A stretch of DNA of 64,000 nt from Chrysoporthe austroafricana (Eukaryota > Ascomycota > Sordariomycetes > Diaporthales > Cryphonectriaceae): the NCBI GenBank assembly GCA_001051155.2, contig JYIP02000007.1, positions 3,164,342 to 3,228,341 on the forward strand, read 5' to 3'. Both the position numbers and the translations under genes were made by a program. The notes beneath the pieces are model-generated. The model ran no database searches. It had not been told where the DNA came from and saw nothing but the letters and a program-made list of their open reading frames with translations. Positions 10,285 to 21,131 of the stretch are shown one piece after another. The first letter of the stretch is position 1, and each line of letters begins with the position of its first letter.

Positions 10285-10420
10285 AAAAGTAGTGACGCAT
10301 AATAATACTAGCAACGCCCTCAGCCCCGATCCACTTTCCCGCATCCGTATTCCGGCATACCCGAGCCGCTTTGCCTTACGGCGCCGTCGCTGCTCTAAGC
10401 CGCGCCGGCCTCGTTTTCGG
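10285..10420. repeat. Shared upstream module M, copy 1
   Basis: It contains 'gtgacgcataataatacta', 'cagccccgat', 'ttcccgcatccgtattccgg', 'acggcgccgtcgctgctcta' and 'gccgcgccggcctcg'. The same ordered motifs recur near CC2 (43410-43790) and CC3 (58800-58975). TGACGCA resembles an ATF/CREB or AP-1-like site; binding is inference. Confidence 0.65.
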
Positions 10421-10589
10421 CGCCAGATCGACCAGACCAGAGACCAGACCAGGGACCAGACCACACCAGACCACACCAGACCAGACCATACCAGATTGCA
10501 ATACAAGAGCTCGAAGGGCCGAGAAGCGCTAGAGGGCTGAGGTCCTCCCGCTCGCACTGCCGCTGCCGCTTTAGCTCTATCTCGCGCTC

Positions 10590-11060
10590 GGGCAGCGACT
10601 TGGACGCCTACCCGCCGGCCTTGGTATGCTGCTTGGTATGCTGCTGGGCTTGCTGCGTACGAGAGGCTGGGCAATAGAGTAACTATCTGGCTGGCTTGCT
10701 GGCTGGTTGCTAGCTGGCTGACTAGATCGCTGGCTGGCTGGCCAGCTGCTAGCACAGCTCAATCATACCCATCAATCACATTACAGCTCACTAAAGGTAT
10801 CTGGCCGGCCGGCCGGCCGGCCAGCTGCCAGCACAGCTCAACTACAGGCTGGCACGCCACATTCCAACACATTGCCAGATCGCTAGCTGGCCGGCTGGCC
10901 CGTGGCTGGCCAGCATAGCTCAATCGCTGGCTGGCTGGCCAGATCGCTAGCTTAAGCTCGCTGACTTCGGCCTTGCGAAGATTATCGGCGAGGAATCGTT
11001 CACTACTACACCGGCGGGCCATGGCTCGCTAGCAAGCTGGCCGGCCGGCCGGCTAGGCCG
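10590..11060. repeat. GGCTGGC/GGCC simple-sequence tract
   Basis: Interspersed 'gctggctggctggccag' and a (GGCC)n run around 10803-10824, with repeated 'agctgctagcacagctcaa'. No coding signature. Confidence 0.65.
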
Positions 11061-12580
11061 GAAGACGCGAGTGGTCGGGTATTTGTCTTGTCTGTGGCAG
11101 ACAGCTGTGTGGGCGGGGGACAAGCTGTATGGCAGACAGCTGTGTGACTGACAGACAGCTGTATGTGTGTGTGCGGGCCTTGGTACTGGCAGCCTTGTCC
11201 CCGCCAACCTTGTCTCCCTCGGCCCTGTCTCCCTGGCCCGCCCAGCCAGCCCCCTCTGGGCCCGGGACTCTAGCGGTATTGAATATTGACAAGGCTTTCA
11301 GGCACCCTCTCTAGCTCCCTGGCCTGCTAACCTCCAGATCGCTATCACGATTTCCTATTTAGGAAACCGCGCTGGCCTCTGAAAAGGAAATATCGATGCC
11401 CAACAAACTCTATCGGTCGAAAGGAACGGCAAACGGGCTAAGGGAAAGATAAGCGGTATTTCTAGACCCCCAGGGGGCCAGAGGGCCCTCTATATAAGGG
11501 CGGCTTTCCTCCCCTCCAGATAGTTCAGCTCGTCAAGCTTCAATATACGCTCGTTCGTTCCCTATAAAACAATAAGCGGAAGGGAGCTTTTTTTCGGTAG
11601 CAGCCTGGCAGGTTCGGCAAGCTGCGGGCGGGGCTGATACAGAGCTAGCTTGCGGCGTGGGGTTTCTGATAGACAAGCATATTGATTCATATCCGACCAT
11701 TAAGCCAGAAATCCACGATACAGACCGTCCTGGACTTCGTCTTCCCCGAGGCATGGGTGGACCGGAAGGGAAGGCTGGGCAGAAAAATAGTCTATGGAAT
11801 GCGCAGGATAAAAAGGAATACCGGATCGTAGATTCGCTAGTTAGGTAGAGTTCCAGGCGCGGCCGTTACAATATTTCTCCAGGCGACCCGAAGCGGGGCC
11901 TCGTGGATAGCAAGCCGCCGCGTACTCGATAGACCCTGGATCAGTTCTTCTATTACGGCATGGACAATTTCTGTAGCCTTAGCGTACTTAGCAGAAGCCC
12001 GAACGCTGAAATAAGGGCACGTATATGCGGGTTGTTTACATACAATCCCCTGTCCAGCCCGTTATTTCGTTCTCGAGGTACCCGTCGTAGACCCTAGCAT
12101 GCGGGGATGGCGCACCCGGACATTCTCAAGCGGCACTGGGCTGAGGTAGCTGACTACCAGCTGAAAATGGAACAGAGCTGAAACATTGAGAGCGACATCT
12201 TGCTGTCATGGCGTCGAGCGTAGTGGCTGGCGTATGGCCGTTTCGAGGAGATAATGCTCGAATCGTACGCGCTTATCGCAAGCCCTAAAAAGCGCTTGCT
12301 TGGCCTCATAGCCAATATACCGGCTACGTTTTCGGTTAAATGCTTGGTAGCCCAGCTCGATACCCCCCAATCGCCCAAAGCGATATCGAGCTCGTGAAAC
12401 CGTATGAGGTTGGCCCCGAAATAGTATGCCCATAACAGCCGAGCTTGGATCGGAATATACCGTTCTTCGGCCTTACTCTGTTTCGAGATGGGCGCCTTGA
12501 CAAGGTATTCTGACTTGATACGTTATACGTCTCGAAACTTAACAAATATATTATTGGATATTAGTCCTTAGAGAATATGC
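11061..12580. other. Region with decayed coding fossils
   Basis: No intact gene. On the minus strand, fragments such as 'SRYIGYEAKQALFRACDKRV' and 'RFEHYLLETAIRQPLRSTP' (about 12206-12330) and 'AKYAKATEIVHAVIEEL' (about 11900-11990) look like eroded protein sequence in shifting frames. A transposon or host-gene origin cannot be told. 11061-11280 is a spacer with 'acagctgtgtg'-type repeats that also occur at 62930-63000. Confidence 0.35.
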
Positions 12581-12589
12581 GTCCGTGCC

Positions 12590-12700
12590 TCTCCTGCCCT
12601 CGCCCGCGCCTTTTTGCCTGCAAAACCCGTGCCCCACGCCTGCTCGACTGCGCCTATAGCATCGCGAGTCTGCCAGATAGCGCCCTTCTTTCTGGCACTA
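12590..12700 (-). repeat. Dispersed repeat R, inverted copy
   Basis: 'ctgccctcgcccgcgccttt' through 'gtctgccagatagcgccctt' and 'ctttctggc' is the reverse complement of 54990-55100. Partial copies lie at 15690-15790 and 43870-43985. Confidence 0.65.
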
Positions 12701-12990
12701 GACATGTTTTTTGTTCGCTCCTGCCGCTGCTAGCCTACCCATCCGCTATATTGCTCAGATAACCTGCATCCGAAATAGCCGAGAATATATATCTCCTTGC
12801 AAAAGCTAATAACTGTTCGAAAAAGTCTGTAAACTAATCGAGGATATCATCCTGCCTCGCTATCTATAGCCACCTGGTCCAGCCATCTCGAAAGAGTAGA
12901 CCCACGTTTGTCCTAAATATCCATACACTAACCCTGCTCACTTGTTCCATTGCTAACTTGTTCGCAAAAGGCTCGACCGCAAATCCCGTT

Positions 12991-13365
12991 GCCGGCTGCA
13001 CCCGACCCTGTCAGGATAACCGGTATACGCGACCTTCGCTAGCTTATCTTGTCGTTTGCTCCCAGCCCGGCCTTGCACTAACGGCTTAGAAAACGTGACC
13101 AGCTGCACCCGACCCTGTCAGGATGGCTGGCATACGCATCTTGTCCGCTGCTGCGTACTGCCGAAAGGAAGGGGGGGGGGGAGGAAAGGCTCGACTTTTT
13201 TTCGCCCGAAAGGCCCGTCGCCGGCTGCACCCGACCCTGTCAGGATAACCGGTACACGCGACCTTTCGCAGGCTTGTCCGTCTACCCTGCTTGCTTGCAG
13301 CGACCGGGACAGAGCAATGTCACTGGCTGCACCCGACTCTGTTAGGATAACCAGCACACGCAGCT
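12991..13365 (+). repeat. Interspersed 45-bp repeat array A (4 copies)
   Basis: Copies of 'gccggctgcacccgaccctg' + 'tcaggataaccggtatacg' start at 12991, 13098, 13220 and 13322, i.e. every 102-122 bp. The intervals differ in sequence. Array B at 21132 carries five more. Confidence 0.8.
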
Positions 13366-13959
13366 CTAGCCCGCTGCCCGCTGCCCCCCGCCTCGAAGGA
13401 AGGCCCCCCCCCCCTCTTGTAAAGCACAAACCACTGCCAGCCACGCCCAGCCCCGTTCAAGCAGCCTGGTCTATAGACTTCGTATAAAGCCTGCTTCCTG
13501 CTCATCTTGCCCTCAGCCGACATTCTCTCTTGGTACCGGTACTAGCTATAGCATAAGCAGTATCGCCGGCCCCAGGCTTGACCCCAGTACGGAAGCCAGC
13601 CTTCGACCTGGTACTGGGGCCGATACCGGCTTTGGCCTTGCTGCTACAAGTTGTAGTCGTCGCACCGCCGGCCCTGACATCAGCACCGGCGGCAGCAGCC
13701 TCTCGCGCCGCCCCGGAGGCCGGCCCTTGCAAGTCGGGCTGGCCGCGCTGCCCGAGCTGGAATAGCTGCGCGTCCGCGCCCGAAAGCCGCCGGCGCCGCG
13801 CGCGGGTGCCCCGGGAGGTCGATAGCGAGAGGAGAGCTGCCTGGGCGTGCCGTAAGCCCTCCTCCTTATCAGCCCTCCTTCTTTCGGGCCCTGGCGCGCC
13901 CCGTCTGGTCCGGGTGGCCGGCTGTTGATCGAAAAGTTCCAAGGCTGCTGCGGATCATC
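13366..13959. other. GC-rich spacer upstream of K1
   Basis: No gene is supported. The long minus-strand frame (13502-13942) is Arg/Ala-rich in the manner of GC-rich non-coding DNA and has no resemblance to X1 or X2, which occupy the equivalent position upstream of K2 and K3. Confidence 0.4.
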
Positions 13960-15623
13960 ATGTCGTTCTTTGCGACGCTGACGCCGGAAAATGCAGAGGC
14001 GCGAAGGTGCCTAACGTCCTTTGTCGAAAAGCACATGCAATCATCATCATTAGCAACCCTCCCCGCTATCCGGGTCAACCCCAATCCAGCAAAATGCAAT
14101 AACCCGTCCAGGCATTCCCGATACCAGCTTGTCCTTTCGTTTGACAGGGCTGGCTCCGGCCGAAAAGGTCGCTGGAAGGTCGGGAAGCTGGGGGCCAAGG
14201 CTGTGAATATTGATCTGCCGGTCTGCTCGTCCAGATCGCGTCAATTCCGGGGACCCGAAGTCTGTGAGATTTCGATTCACCCGCGATCCGGAGTTCTTGT
14301 TTTACAAAATACGAATGCATACCATTCGATAGAATACCTGCAAGCTGACGGAAATACCGATGTCGAGTTGCAATATCTGGATAAGCATGTCCTTTATATG
14401 CAGACTAACCATCTTCGCATCGGCCCACTGGATTTTGTGCTCGGCTTCTCTATAGAAGACGTGAAGGCATATTCGGCCAGCCGCAATACCTATATTGGGA
14501 CGATGGTATCAAAACTGGAACTCCGAGCCCGACTCCGAGCCCAACCGCGGGCAGAAGCCGGAGCACAGCTGCCTCGACGTCCTGCCGAGCTCCGAACAGC
14601 TGCGTATTAGGAATGTCGTCCTGCACCACGCGGTTTCGAAAGGGGCCTTTGGTACGGTTATGGTCGGCGTGGACAGATGGTCTGGAGATATGGTGGCCTG
14701 CAAGACAATTCATTGTCGCAACCGCGATATGGATACCGTACGCAACGAGATCAGGATCGGCGCCATGATTCCCGCGCAGACGGTCGGCCTTGTTTCTACC
14801 TTCTCTTCGTGGTGCGGGCACGGCCAGTCTCCGCCGTGTTTCGGGTCCGCCTTTGAGACCGTATATATTACCATGCCTTATGCGCTTTCTGCCTTCGATA
14901 CTGTGGCGTGGGACGAAATTCTTCCGGCGACAAAGCTGGCGCTTTTCCGCAGGTCCTGGAAGGGCTCCGGAACTTGCATGCAATGGGCATTATGCATAGG
15001 GATATCAGCCCTAGGAACCTACTGGTCTTCTCATACCAACCACCGCGCGCTGCTATTTGCGATTACGGCAAGTCCAAGATAGGTACCAGAGGGCACGAGA
15101 CGGCTCTCGGGCCCCGGGGCTTTATAGCGCCGGAAGTAGAGGGTATACCAGCGCTATCGATATTTTCAGCCTAGGGCTTTCCATCCTGGCCACCTTTGGG
15201 GCGTGGACAGAGCCGGTCTCCAGCCCCGCCCACCACCTCCGGGCCTGCGAGCACCTTGCAGGCCTGCAGGGCCGCATCCCCGACGGCCTAGGCGCTCTCC
15301 TTCGTTCCATGCTGGCATGGGACCCCGCCGACCGGCCCACGGCCGAACACGCCCTGGCGGACAAGGTCTGGGAGCAAGCGGCAATGGCCGGGGGGCCCGA
15401 CCTTGCAGCCGAGATACGGGGCGGCGGAGCATGCCCTGGGCCCGGCCCGAGCAGCAGTGCGGCGGCGGCAGCAGCAAGGCTGCGGCGGTCCGGCGGGATC
15501 TCCCCATCCGGCTCGGGCGGGGCGGGCAGGAAGAGGGCGCGGAGGTCGGGCGCGCCGCCTCTATCTGGAGGCAGTAAGGTACGGGGATCGGACGCGCCTG
15601 GTTCGGGCAGTAGAAAGGAATAA
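13960..15623 (+). pseudogene. K1: decayed kinase with N-terminal FHA-like region
   Basis: The first frame (from ATG 13960) carries a beta-rich N-terminal region ('GRWKVGKLGAKAVNIDLPV', 'EISIHPRSGVLVLQNTN') that looks FHA-like. The kinase N-lobe is in a second frame (about 14495-14945: 'SKGAFGTVMVGVDRWSGDM' then VACK). The catalytic loop 'HRDISPRNLLV', DYG in place of DFG, and 'APEVEG' are in a third frame (about 14946-15130). The C-lobe is in a fourth stretch ('YTSAIDIFSLGLSIL', 'SMLAWDPADRPTAEHAL'), ending in a Gly/Ser/Arg-rich tail. The frame changes near 14945 and 15130 are too close to be introns and look like 1-nt indels; the one near 14500 could be an intron. Either the gene is dead or the assembly has indels. 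Confidence 0.6.
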
Positions 15624-15689
15624 AAGGCGCTATGAAGCGTATAAGTTCCTAGAACAAATTGGACTTGAGAACGGAATCGGGAATAGAAT

Positions 15690-15790
15690 GGATTTGCGGT
15701 GCTATGGGGTGCTGGGGGCAAGCGCGAGCCGTGGGTTTTGCGGGCAACAGGGCGCGGGCGAGGGCAGAGAGGGCAGGAGGGCCGTGCCTG
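15690..15790 (+). repeat. Dispersed repeat R, direct copy
   Basis: 'tttgcggtgctatggggtg' followed by 'ggcgcgggcgagggcagaga' matches 55013-55095. Confidence 0.6.
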
Positions 15791-15859
15791 TTTGGAGCCG
15801 CGAGACCTGCAATAGCTATATGAGCTATAAGGGTTACGAGAAAGACTGGGCTCTGGGAG

Positions 15860-16140
15860 CTGTGCGAAAATGAGCTGTACGAGGTCTACAAGCTGTACGA
15901 GCCGTACGAGCCGTGCGAAAAGGAAGCCTGGGAGCTCTGGGAGCTATGCTAGCTATGCGAGCTCCGGAAGCTGTAGAGAGCGAGCTGTGCAAGCTTTTGG
16001 AGCTGTAAGGGCTGTACGAAGAGGAGGTCTGGGAGATCTGAGAGCTGTAGCAGCTGTACGAGCTCTCGGAACTGTAAAGTACGAGCTGTGCGAGCTGTGC
16101 AAGCTGTACAAGCTGCGCGAGCTGCGAGAAGAGAGGGAAG
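15860..16140. repeat. GAGCTGTGCGA-type minisatellite, copy 2
   Basis: Same 9-12 bp unit as 820-1060, here with 'gagctgtacgag' variants. The plus-strand frame is a Ser/Cys/Arg repeat and is not considered coding. Confidence 0.7.
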
Positions 16141-16329
16141 AGGAGGTCTAGAGCTGGATAAGCAAGCTCTTCTCTGTCCTAGGCATCCATTTGCAAAGTA
16201 GCATGCGCTGATAAGGGCTTATCTATTGGCTTCGATTTCATTCTTCGACGTTTGTCATTTCTCCTATAGCGATACGCCAACGAACTTAACCAAAACAAAC
16301 CATCCCATCTTCTTCCACAATTTCTTGTC

Positions 16330-16560
16330 CTTCCGGGCGGTAGTGGTGGCAATACGGCATGTCGTGGTATGTATGGCGTGGTGGTAGTGGTGGTGGTTGG
16401 TACGAAATCCTACCATGTGCCTTGCCTGCCGCCCGCGCCCTCGCCTTCGCCCTCCCCGCGCTGCCCGCGCTAAATCTGGATCGGATAACCTATTCTATTT
16501 TATCCCAAGGATTTTTGAGGGCATATCACCCTTCTGTATCGTGCTATGGCCCTCGGACGC
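16330..16560 (+). repeat. Dispersed repeats (GGGCGGTAGTGGTGG type and partner of 8955)
   Basis: 16335-16400 shares 'gggcggtagtggtggcaata' with 57865-57890 and 58595-58625. 16466-16560 is copy 2 of the 8955-9075 repeat. A poly-A tract of about 18 nt sits at about 16763. 16600-17110 has no supported gene. Confidence 0.55.
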
Positions 16561-17111
16561 CCTTGTCGGGCTGCTTCTGGGTGCTTGACAGACGCGCGAG
16601 AGAGGGCGAAAGAGGGGCCTATCTAATGCGATCCCGAAAGGAAAGAAGGGCTGCCGGGGCCGTATAGCGATGCAGGCCGCGCCGGACTGCTAGGGCCCGC
16701 GCGCTTGCTCTGGGTACATCTCTCTACGGGTTAGCGGGCTACGCAGTTTTGCAAGTCTACGTAAAAAAAAAAAAAAAAAACTCGCCTGCCATTCTCGAAC
16801 GAGCTAATATGCTATACTATATGCCTGTAACCTTCTGCCTTTTCCCTCCCGCTTCTTGCTACCGCATCTCCTCCAACGAGTTACTTTCTCTTCGCCTTTT
16901 CTTCTTCCGAAAAGATGACTTGTCTCCGCCAGCAGGCGATGGCAGAGGCGAGAGGCCGGAGGAGGACGGCGGGCTGTTTGGCCGGGGCGATCGCGGCGAG
17001 CCCGGCGTAGAACTGCGCAGTTTCGGTAAGGGCGAGCGGCAGTGGGCGCGTGCTGTCGATAGTGCAGAAGGCCGCGGCGACGTACTCTCTCTAGCGTCCG
17101 GCGCTAGCGGA

Positions 17112-17813
17112 CTATCTGGCGCGGGGGGCCGGGCCGGATAGCGAGGCGAAGGAAGGGGTGCCGGGGCGGGCCGCGCCGGGCTCGGCCGCGCTGGCGGAGG
17201 CGGGGAGGGTGGTGCAGAGCGCGGCGCAGGATCCGGGGGCGGCGAGCAGGCAGCAAAGCGCCGTACTGGCGACGGCGAGAGCGAGACGTGTCGCGCAAAC
17301 CGTTTCGTCGGCGGCGGCGGCGTGGCAGCCGCTGCCGCCGTCGTGGTTGCGGGCCCCCTCCTCCTCCCGCCTGCTCCGGCTGCGCCAGCTGCGGCCACAG
17401 CGACTGCGCTGCTTGTAGACGGTCTCGGCCAGGGCTACCAGTGCGTCGATGGAAAAGCTGCGCGAGAAGTACAGAAAGGCGTCCTGCTGTTCCGCATTGG
17501 CAAAGCATTCCGGGTGGTAGATCAGCTTGTGCGCCATAGCATGCCAGGCGTCGGACAGCTCGGTACAGCGCTGGGCGCGCCGCTCGTCCAGGCGCGCGTA
17601 TAAGGCCTCGACATCGCCCTTGGGCGTAGCGCAGGCGATCTCGTAAACGTCGTGGTGCCAGGCCTCGTCGTCATGGATAGGGAGCTGTACCGTATTGAAA
17701 CGGTAGTAGAGCGAGCCGAACAAGTCCTCTTCCTGCAGCCCAAACTTCCACGCCGGCCACTACCACTCGCGCTCTATGCCGAAGTCGATCTTCGGGAGAT
17801 GGAAAAACGCCAT
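17112..17813 (-). pseudogene. X1: X-family protein with an in-frame TAG
   Basis: ATG 17813 opens 'MAFFHLPKIDFGIEREW', then a TAG (17760-17762), then 'WPAWKFGLQEEDLFGSLYYR' and 'FNTVQLPIHDDEAWHHDVYE' in the same frame. It aligns end to end with the N-terminal domain of X2 (shared W-x2-x-KFG, F-x2-L-x2-RFNT, D-x2-A-x3-DV, L-x-ERR-x2-R-x-EL, SFSIDALVALAE). The C-terminal part is Arg/Ala/Ser-rich, as in X2. The stop fits TGG to TAG. Divergent from K2 with 672 bp between the starts. Function unknown; I know related fungal hypothetical proteins only as uncharacterised. Confidence 0.55.
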
Positions 17814-17977
17814 TGTTCGTAGTTGAAAGATGTGCACGGTTCTGGGTTGAGCAGATAAATGGTGGCTAGGCGGGGTTGACAGTTGTTTTTGGCCACCTGG
17901 TAACTTGATTCGGGTGATTCGACCTTAACCCTCGGTTTCGGAATCCCGAATGCCTGAGCATTGTATCGCACAGAAAA

Positions 17978-18046
17978 GGGTTAGGGTTAGTCTCTTGCAT
18001 TTCTAGGATATGCTGGATATATTGTGGGGAATTCTACCCTAACCCT
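17978..18046. repeat. Two interstitial telomere-like runs, opposite orientation
   Basis: 'gggttagggttag' at 17978-17990 and 'ccctaaccct' at 18037-18046, facing each other about 50 bp apart in the X1/K2 intergenic region. Confidence 0.6.
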
Positions 18047-18365
18047 GGGACTTTTCCTATAGATTTCTGTAAATACGAGCAGAGTTTACTCTTTTTCCTG
18101 CTCGTAAGATATACTGAATTTATTCCATACAAGTTGTTCCCTTTGTTACGTGCTCGAGGGTGGCCTGGGTTCTCCCACATATATAACATATCCAACAGAT
18201 CCAGGATATGCTGGATATATAACATATCTAACATATCTAGGATATATTGGATATATATAATATATCCAATACATCTAGGACATGCTGGATATGTTATATA
18301 TCCAACATATTTAGGATTTATTGGATATACAACATATCCAACAGATCCAAGGCTGGAAAGCTGGA
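18000..18365. repeat. Palindrome-rich tandem array between X1 and K2
   Basis: Around 18175-18365 there are five or six imperfect copies of a unit of about 33 bp, 'atccaggatatgctggatat' + 'ataacatatccaac'. Each is nearly self-complementary (GGATAT/ATATCC). A single copy is at 18003. The array lies 120-310 bp upstream of the K2 start, so it may carry regulatory sites; this is inference. Confidence 0.7.
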
Positions 18366-18485
18366 TATATAAGATTGGGACATTTCCTGCAATCAGATAG
18401 ATTTCACAGTTGCATTTCAGTCGTCAATCTAAGCATCCATCCAAGTACGTATCTAAACATTCTTCTAAGCATTCATTCTTACAAG

Positions 18486-20778
18486 ATGGCATCTCCTCAT
18501 TCTCCTCATTCTTCTACGCCGGATACCGAGTCGACACAGCCCTTCTCGGAAGGGTTCATTCAACAACGGCTCGAGGAAGCACAATCCCGTGCCGATCCCG
18601 GCGATGCTGGCGACGGTGCTGACTCTGGCCCCTCTGGCCCCGTTGCCCGTCATGCTATCAACGAGCTTCGGCTCGAAGACCATGACGCCCCCCTTTCGAC
18701 GAGCAGGCGCTTCATCCTCCACGACCATAGCGGAAAGGCCGATATCACGGCCTGGACGCGCCTGGCAGGCAGCAGACGGGGCGTTGAGGCCGAGCTTAGG
18801 TCTATCGATATGAGCAACGGCGCTGAGATGCTGGCTCTACCTCAGACGGCGGACGACGTCGGCCATCATCTGCACATCGCCCTCGCCGGCCCGGACGGCC
18901 GCAAGCGGTCTATCCGCCTGCAGCTGGTCTACGATTCAGCCTCCGACGGCGTCCTGCTCGTGAACTCGACCGGCGAGGACTTCTGGGTCGGGCTGCTGCT
19001 GCCCGCCCACACCGACAGCCGCCGGTGGGCAGAGCGGCGCATCGGCCTATAGAAGCCCTACCCTCTTGCTCCCGACTCGTGGGCCCTCGGGGTCGACCCC
19101 GACGCGCCGCCGCTTTTCTACTTCCGCATCCTCCCGCGGGCCTTCTGCCGCGTGGAGCAGGACAGGCCGTCCTCCTCCGTGCCAGCAGCGACCGGGGCGA
19201 AGCGCGCCAAGCGCGCCGCCTCGTCGCAAGAGGACGCCGCGGGCCCCGGCGGCGTGCAGGCGAGAGAGCAAAAACGTCTCCGGCAGCCGCAGGCGCCGGT
19301 ACGGCGGCGACCGCCGGCCCTGCAAACGCCAGCCCTGCAAACGCCGGCCCTGCAAACGCCGTGATCCTCTAGGCGCCACCGCCGTCTCGGGCGCTCGCGG
19401 CCGTCAAAGTGCAGAATCCATCCCTCGGGCTTCAGCCGGGCGGTGTCGCCTACATATCGGGCCCAGATACCAGCGATTTCTATATCCTGTCCCGGGGCGA
19501 AGACATTGCGCAGACGGCGAGCGCGACTGTCTTGAAGGCCGTCCAGTCCCGACAGGCGCTCCCGGATAGCGCTAAAGACGGCGGAAGGTTGATGGTCGTC
19601 AAGGTGCTGAAAACGGCCGGCCAGGACGCTGCGCGGGTTGCTGATCTGTGGCTCGCCGAGACTGCCATCAACTCCAAGCTACAGGTAGCTTTCTTCTTTT
19701 CTTCTTCCTGCACCCTTATCATTCCTTTTATCATTCACATTATCATTTATGCTTTCCTTCGTCATTTTCATTCTCTTTTGCCATTCACGCCCTGCCCCTC
19801 TCACCGTCTCGCCGGGCTTATCCCCGCCACAGCAGACAGGCTGACCTTCGGACGAGGAGAGGCATGGATGATGAGGTATCAGGGTGTAGAGGTTGCTTGC
19901 GAAAGATGTATGGATTGGTAGGGCGCAGCTACGGGAGAGCGAGGGTATCGCGGAAGGGCAGCGGGACGAGCAGGAGTGGGTATGGCGGCTACTGCTGTGC
20001 CGAAGAGCAGCGTCAAACAGCACAAACTAGCTGTGATCTCAACAGTTTCCCTAACCCATCAAGCACATTCACATTCACATTCCCACTTTCTTGCATTTCT
20101 ATTTTTTATATTATCTCATACCATCTCATACCATCTCATACCATCTCATACCATCTCATACCATCTCATACCATCTCATACCATCTCATATCATCTCATA
20201 TCATCTCATATCATCTCACATCATCTCACATCATCTCATATCACTTCAAGACTTCTTATATATATGAAAGTCTGTAACATTCTTAGGGTGGATTGTGAGG
20301 AACAAAAGCTAACCGCAAGCAGACAGCCCAGGCAGAGCCGACAGTAGCGCGGTTCTACGGCGGCGACGCCCGTCTGCTGGCCATCTATATAGAATACGTA
20401 GCCGGGCAGAACCTGGGCCAGATGCCGTGGTGCGACCCGAGCACTCAAAAGTTCGCCGGCTCGCCCGACGACGCGCTTTGCGTCCTGTACGACATCGCGA
20501 CCGCGCTCCGGCACGTACACGGACAGGGCATCCACCATAACGACCTCAAGCCGGCCAACATTGTCGTCTCACGGCTGCCGCCCGCACGTGTCACGCATAG
20601 GCGGGGCTTGCAGCTTATCCCGAGAGACGAGAGGACCCCGGCGCGGATGGCCATGCATGAGACGGTTTACGAGCTATTACAGCCCGGGCCCGAGGACAAG
20701 TGGGGCTTGAATAGAGCATATGCGAAACTAGGCGAGCTGTTTGAGATAGGGGAGGTGGATAGCGTAATAACATCCTAA
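18486..20778 (+). pseudogene. K2: kinase-like protein, one in-frame TAG, three exons
   Basis: Exons 18486-19298, 19373-19684 and 20332-20778 keep phase 0 throughout. Start ATG 18486 has a good context (caagATGg). Exon 1 holds a Ser/Thr-rich head and an FHA-like beta region ('RRFILHDHSGKADITAW', 'LQLVYDSASDGVLLVNSTG') that aligns with K3; a TAG (19050-19052) interrupts it. Exon 2 has the N-lobe ('RLMVVKVLKTAGQ'). Exon 3 has 'GDARLLAIYIEYVAG' and a catalytic loop 'HHNDLKPANIVV' (HND for HRD). No DFG and no APE are recognisable, and the tail is short. Intron 2 sits at the same place as the K3 intron but is 647 nt long. Probably catalytically dead or a pseudogene. Confidence 0.6.
20111..20240 (+). 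repeat. 13 x 10-bp minisatellite inside K2 intron 2
   Basis: Thirteen contiguous copies of 'ccatctcata' and variants (ttatctcata, tcatctcata, tcatctcaca), in exact 10-bp register from 20111 to 20240. Confidence 0.9.
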
Positions 20779-21131
20779 GTATGTTCCGCAAGATAACCTT
20801 CCTATCCAGAGGATTACTATTTATATTCCCTTGTAGCATATATAGCATTACGGGTATCTAACTGGCTATATGCTATACTAGATGCGTATTACAAATGCGA
20901 TAACAATACTATCTCCCTGCCTACTTGCCTACCTTCCTACTTACGCCATACGCGCACCCACAGCACCGCGCCTGTGGCCGTCCGATCTGCCTGTCAGCCT
21001 CGCCTCTATCCAACAGCATTTTCGTAAGAGTTCCGAACGGCGCATGGAGAGCAGCAGATAGGGAGCATGGGTAAAGCACGACGCAAGAATTTACAGCTAA
21101 TTGAAGGCGCAGCATACTACCCAAGGCCGTT
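20779..21131. other. No supported gene
   Basis: AT-richer spacer downstream of K2. Short open frames only. Confidence 0.4.

Noticed and set aside
10094..10755. Open frames upstream of CC1 on both strands
   Set aside because: They are translations of microsatellites and of module M; there is no conservation with the leader translations of CC2 or CC3.
13502..13942. Minus-strand ORF as a third X gene divergent from K1
   Set aside because: The position fits, but the sequence has none of the X motifs (KFG, RFNT, ERR-x2-R) and its Arg/Ala/Gly bias is typical of GC-rich non-coding DNA.
16859..17418. Overlapping plus- and minus-strand ORFs over the X1 3' end
   Set aside because: GC-rich composition keeps several frames open; only the minus frame 17112-17813 aligns with X2.
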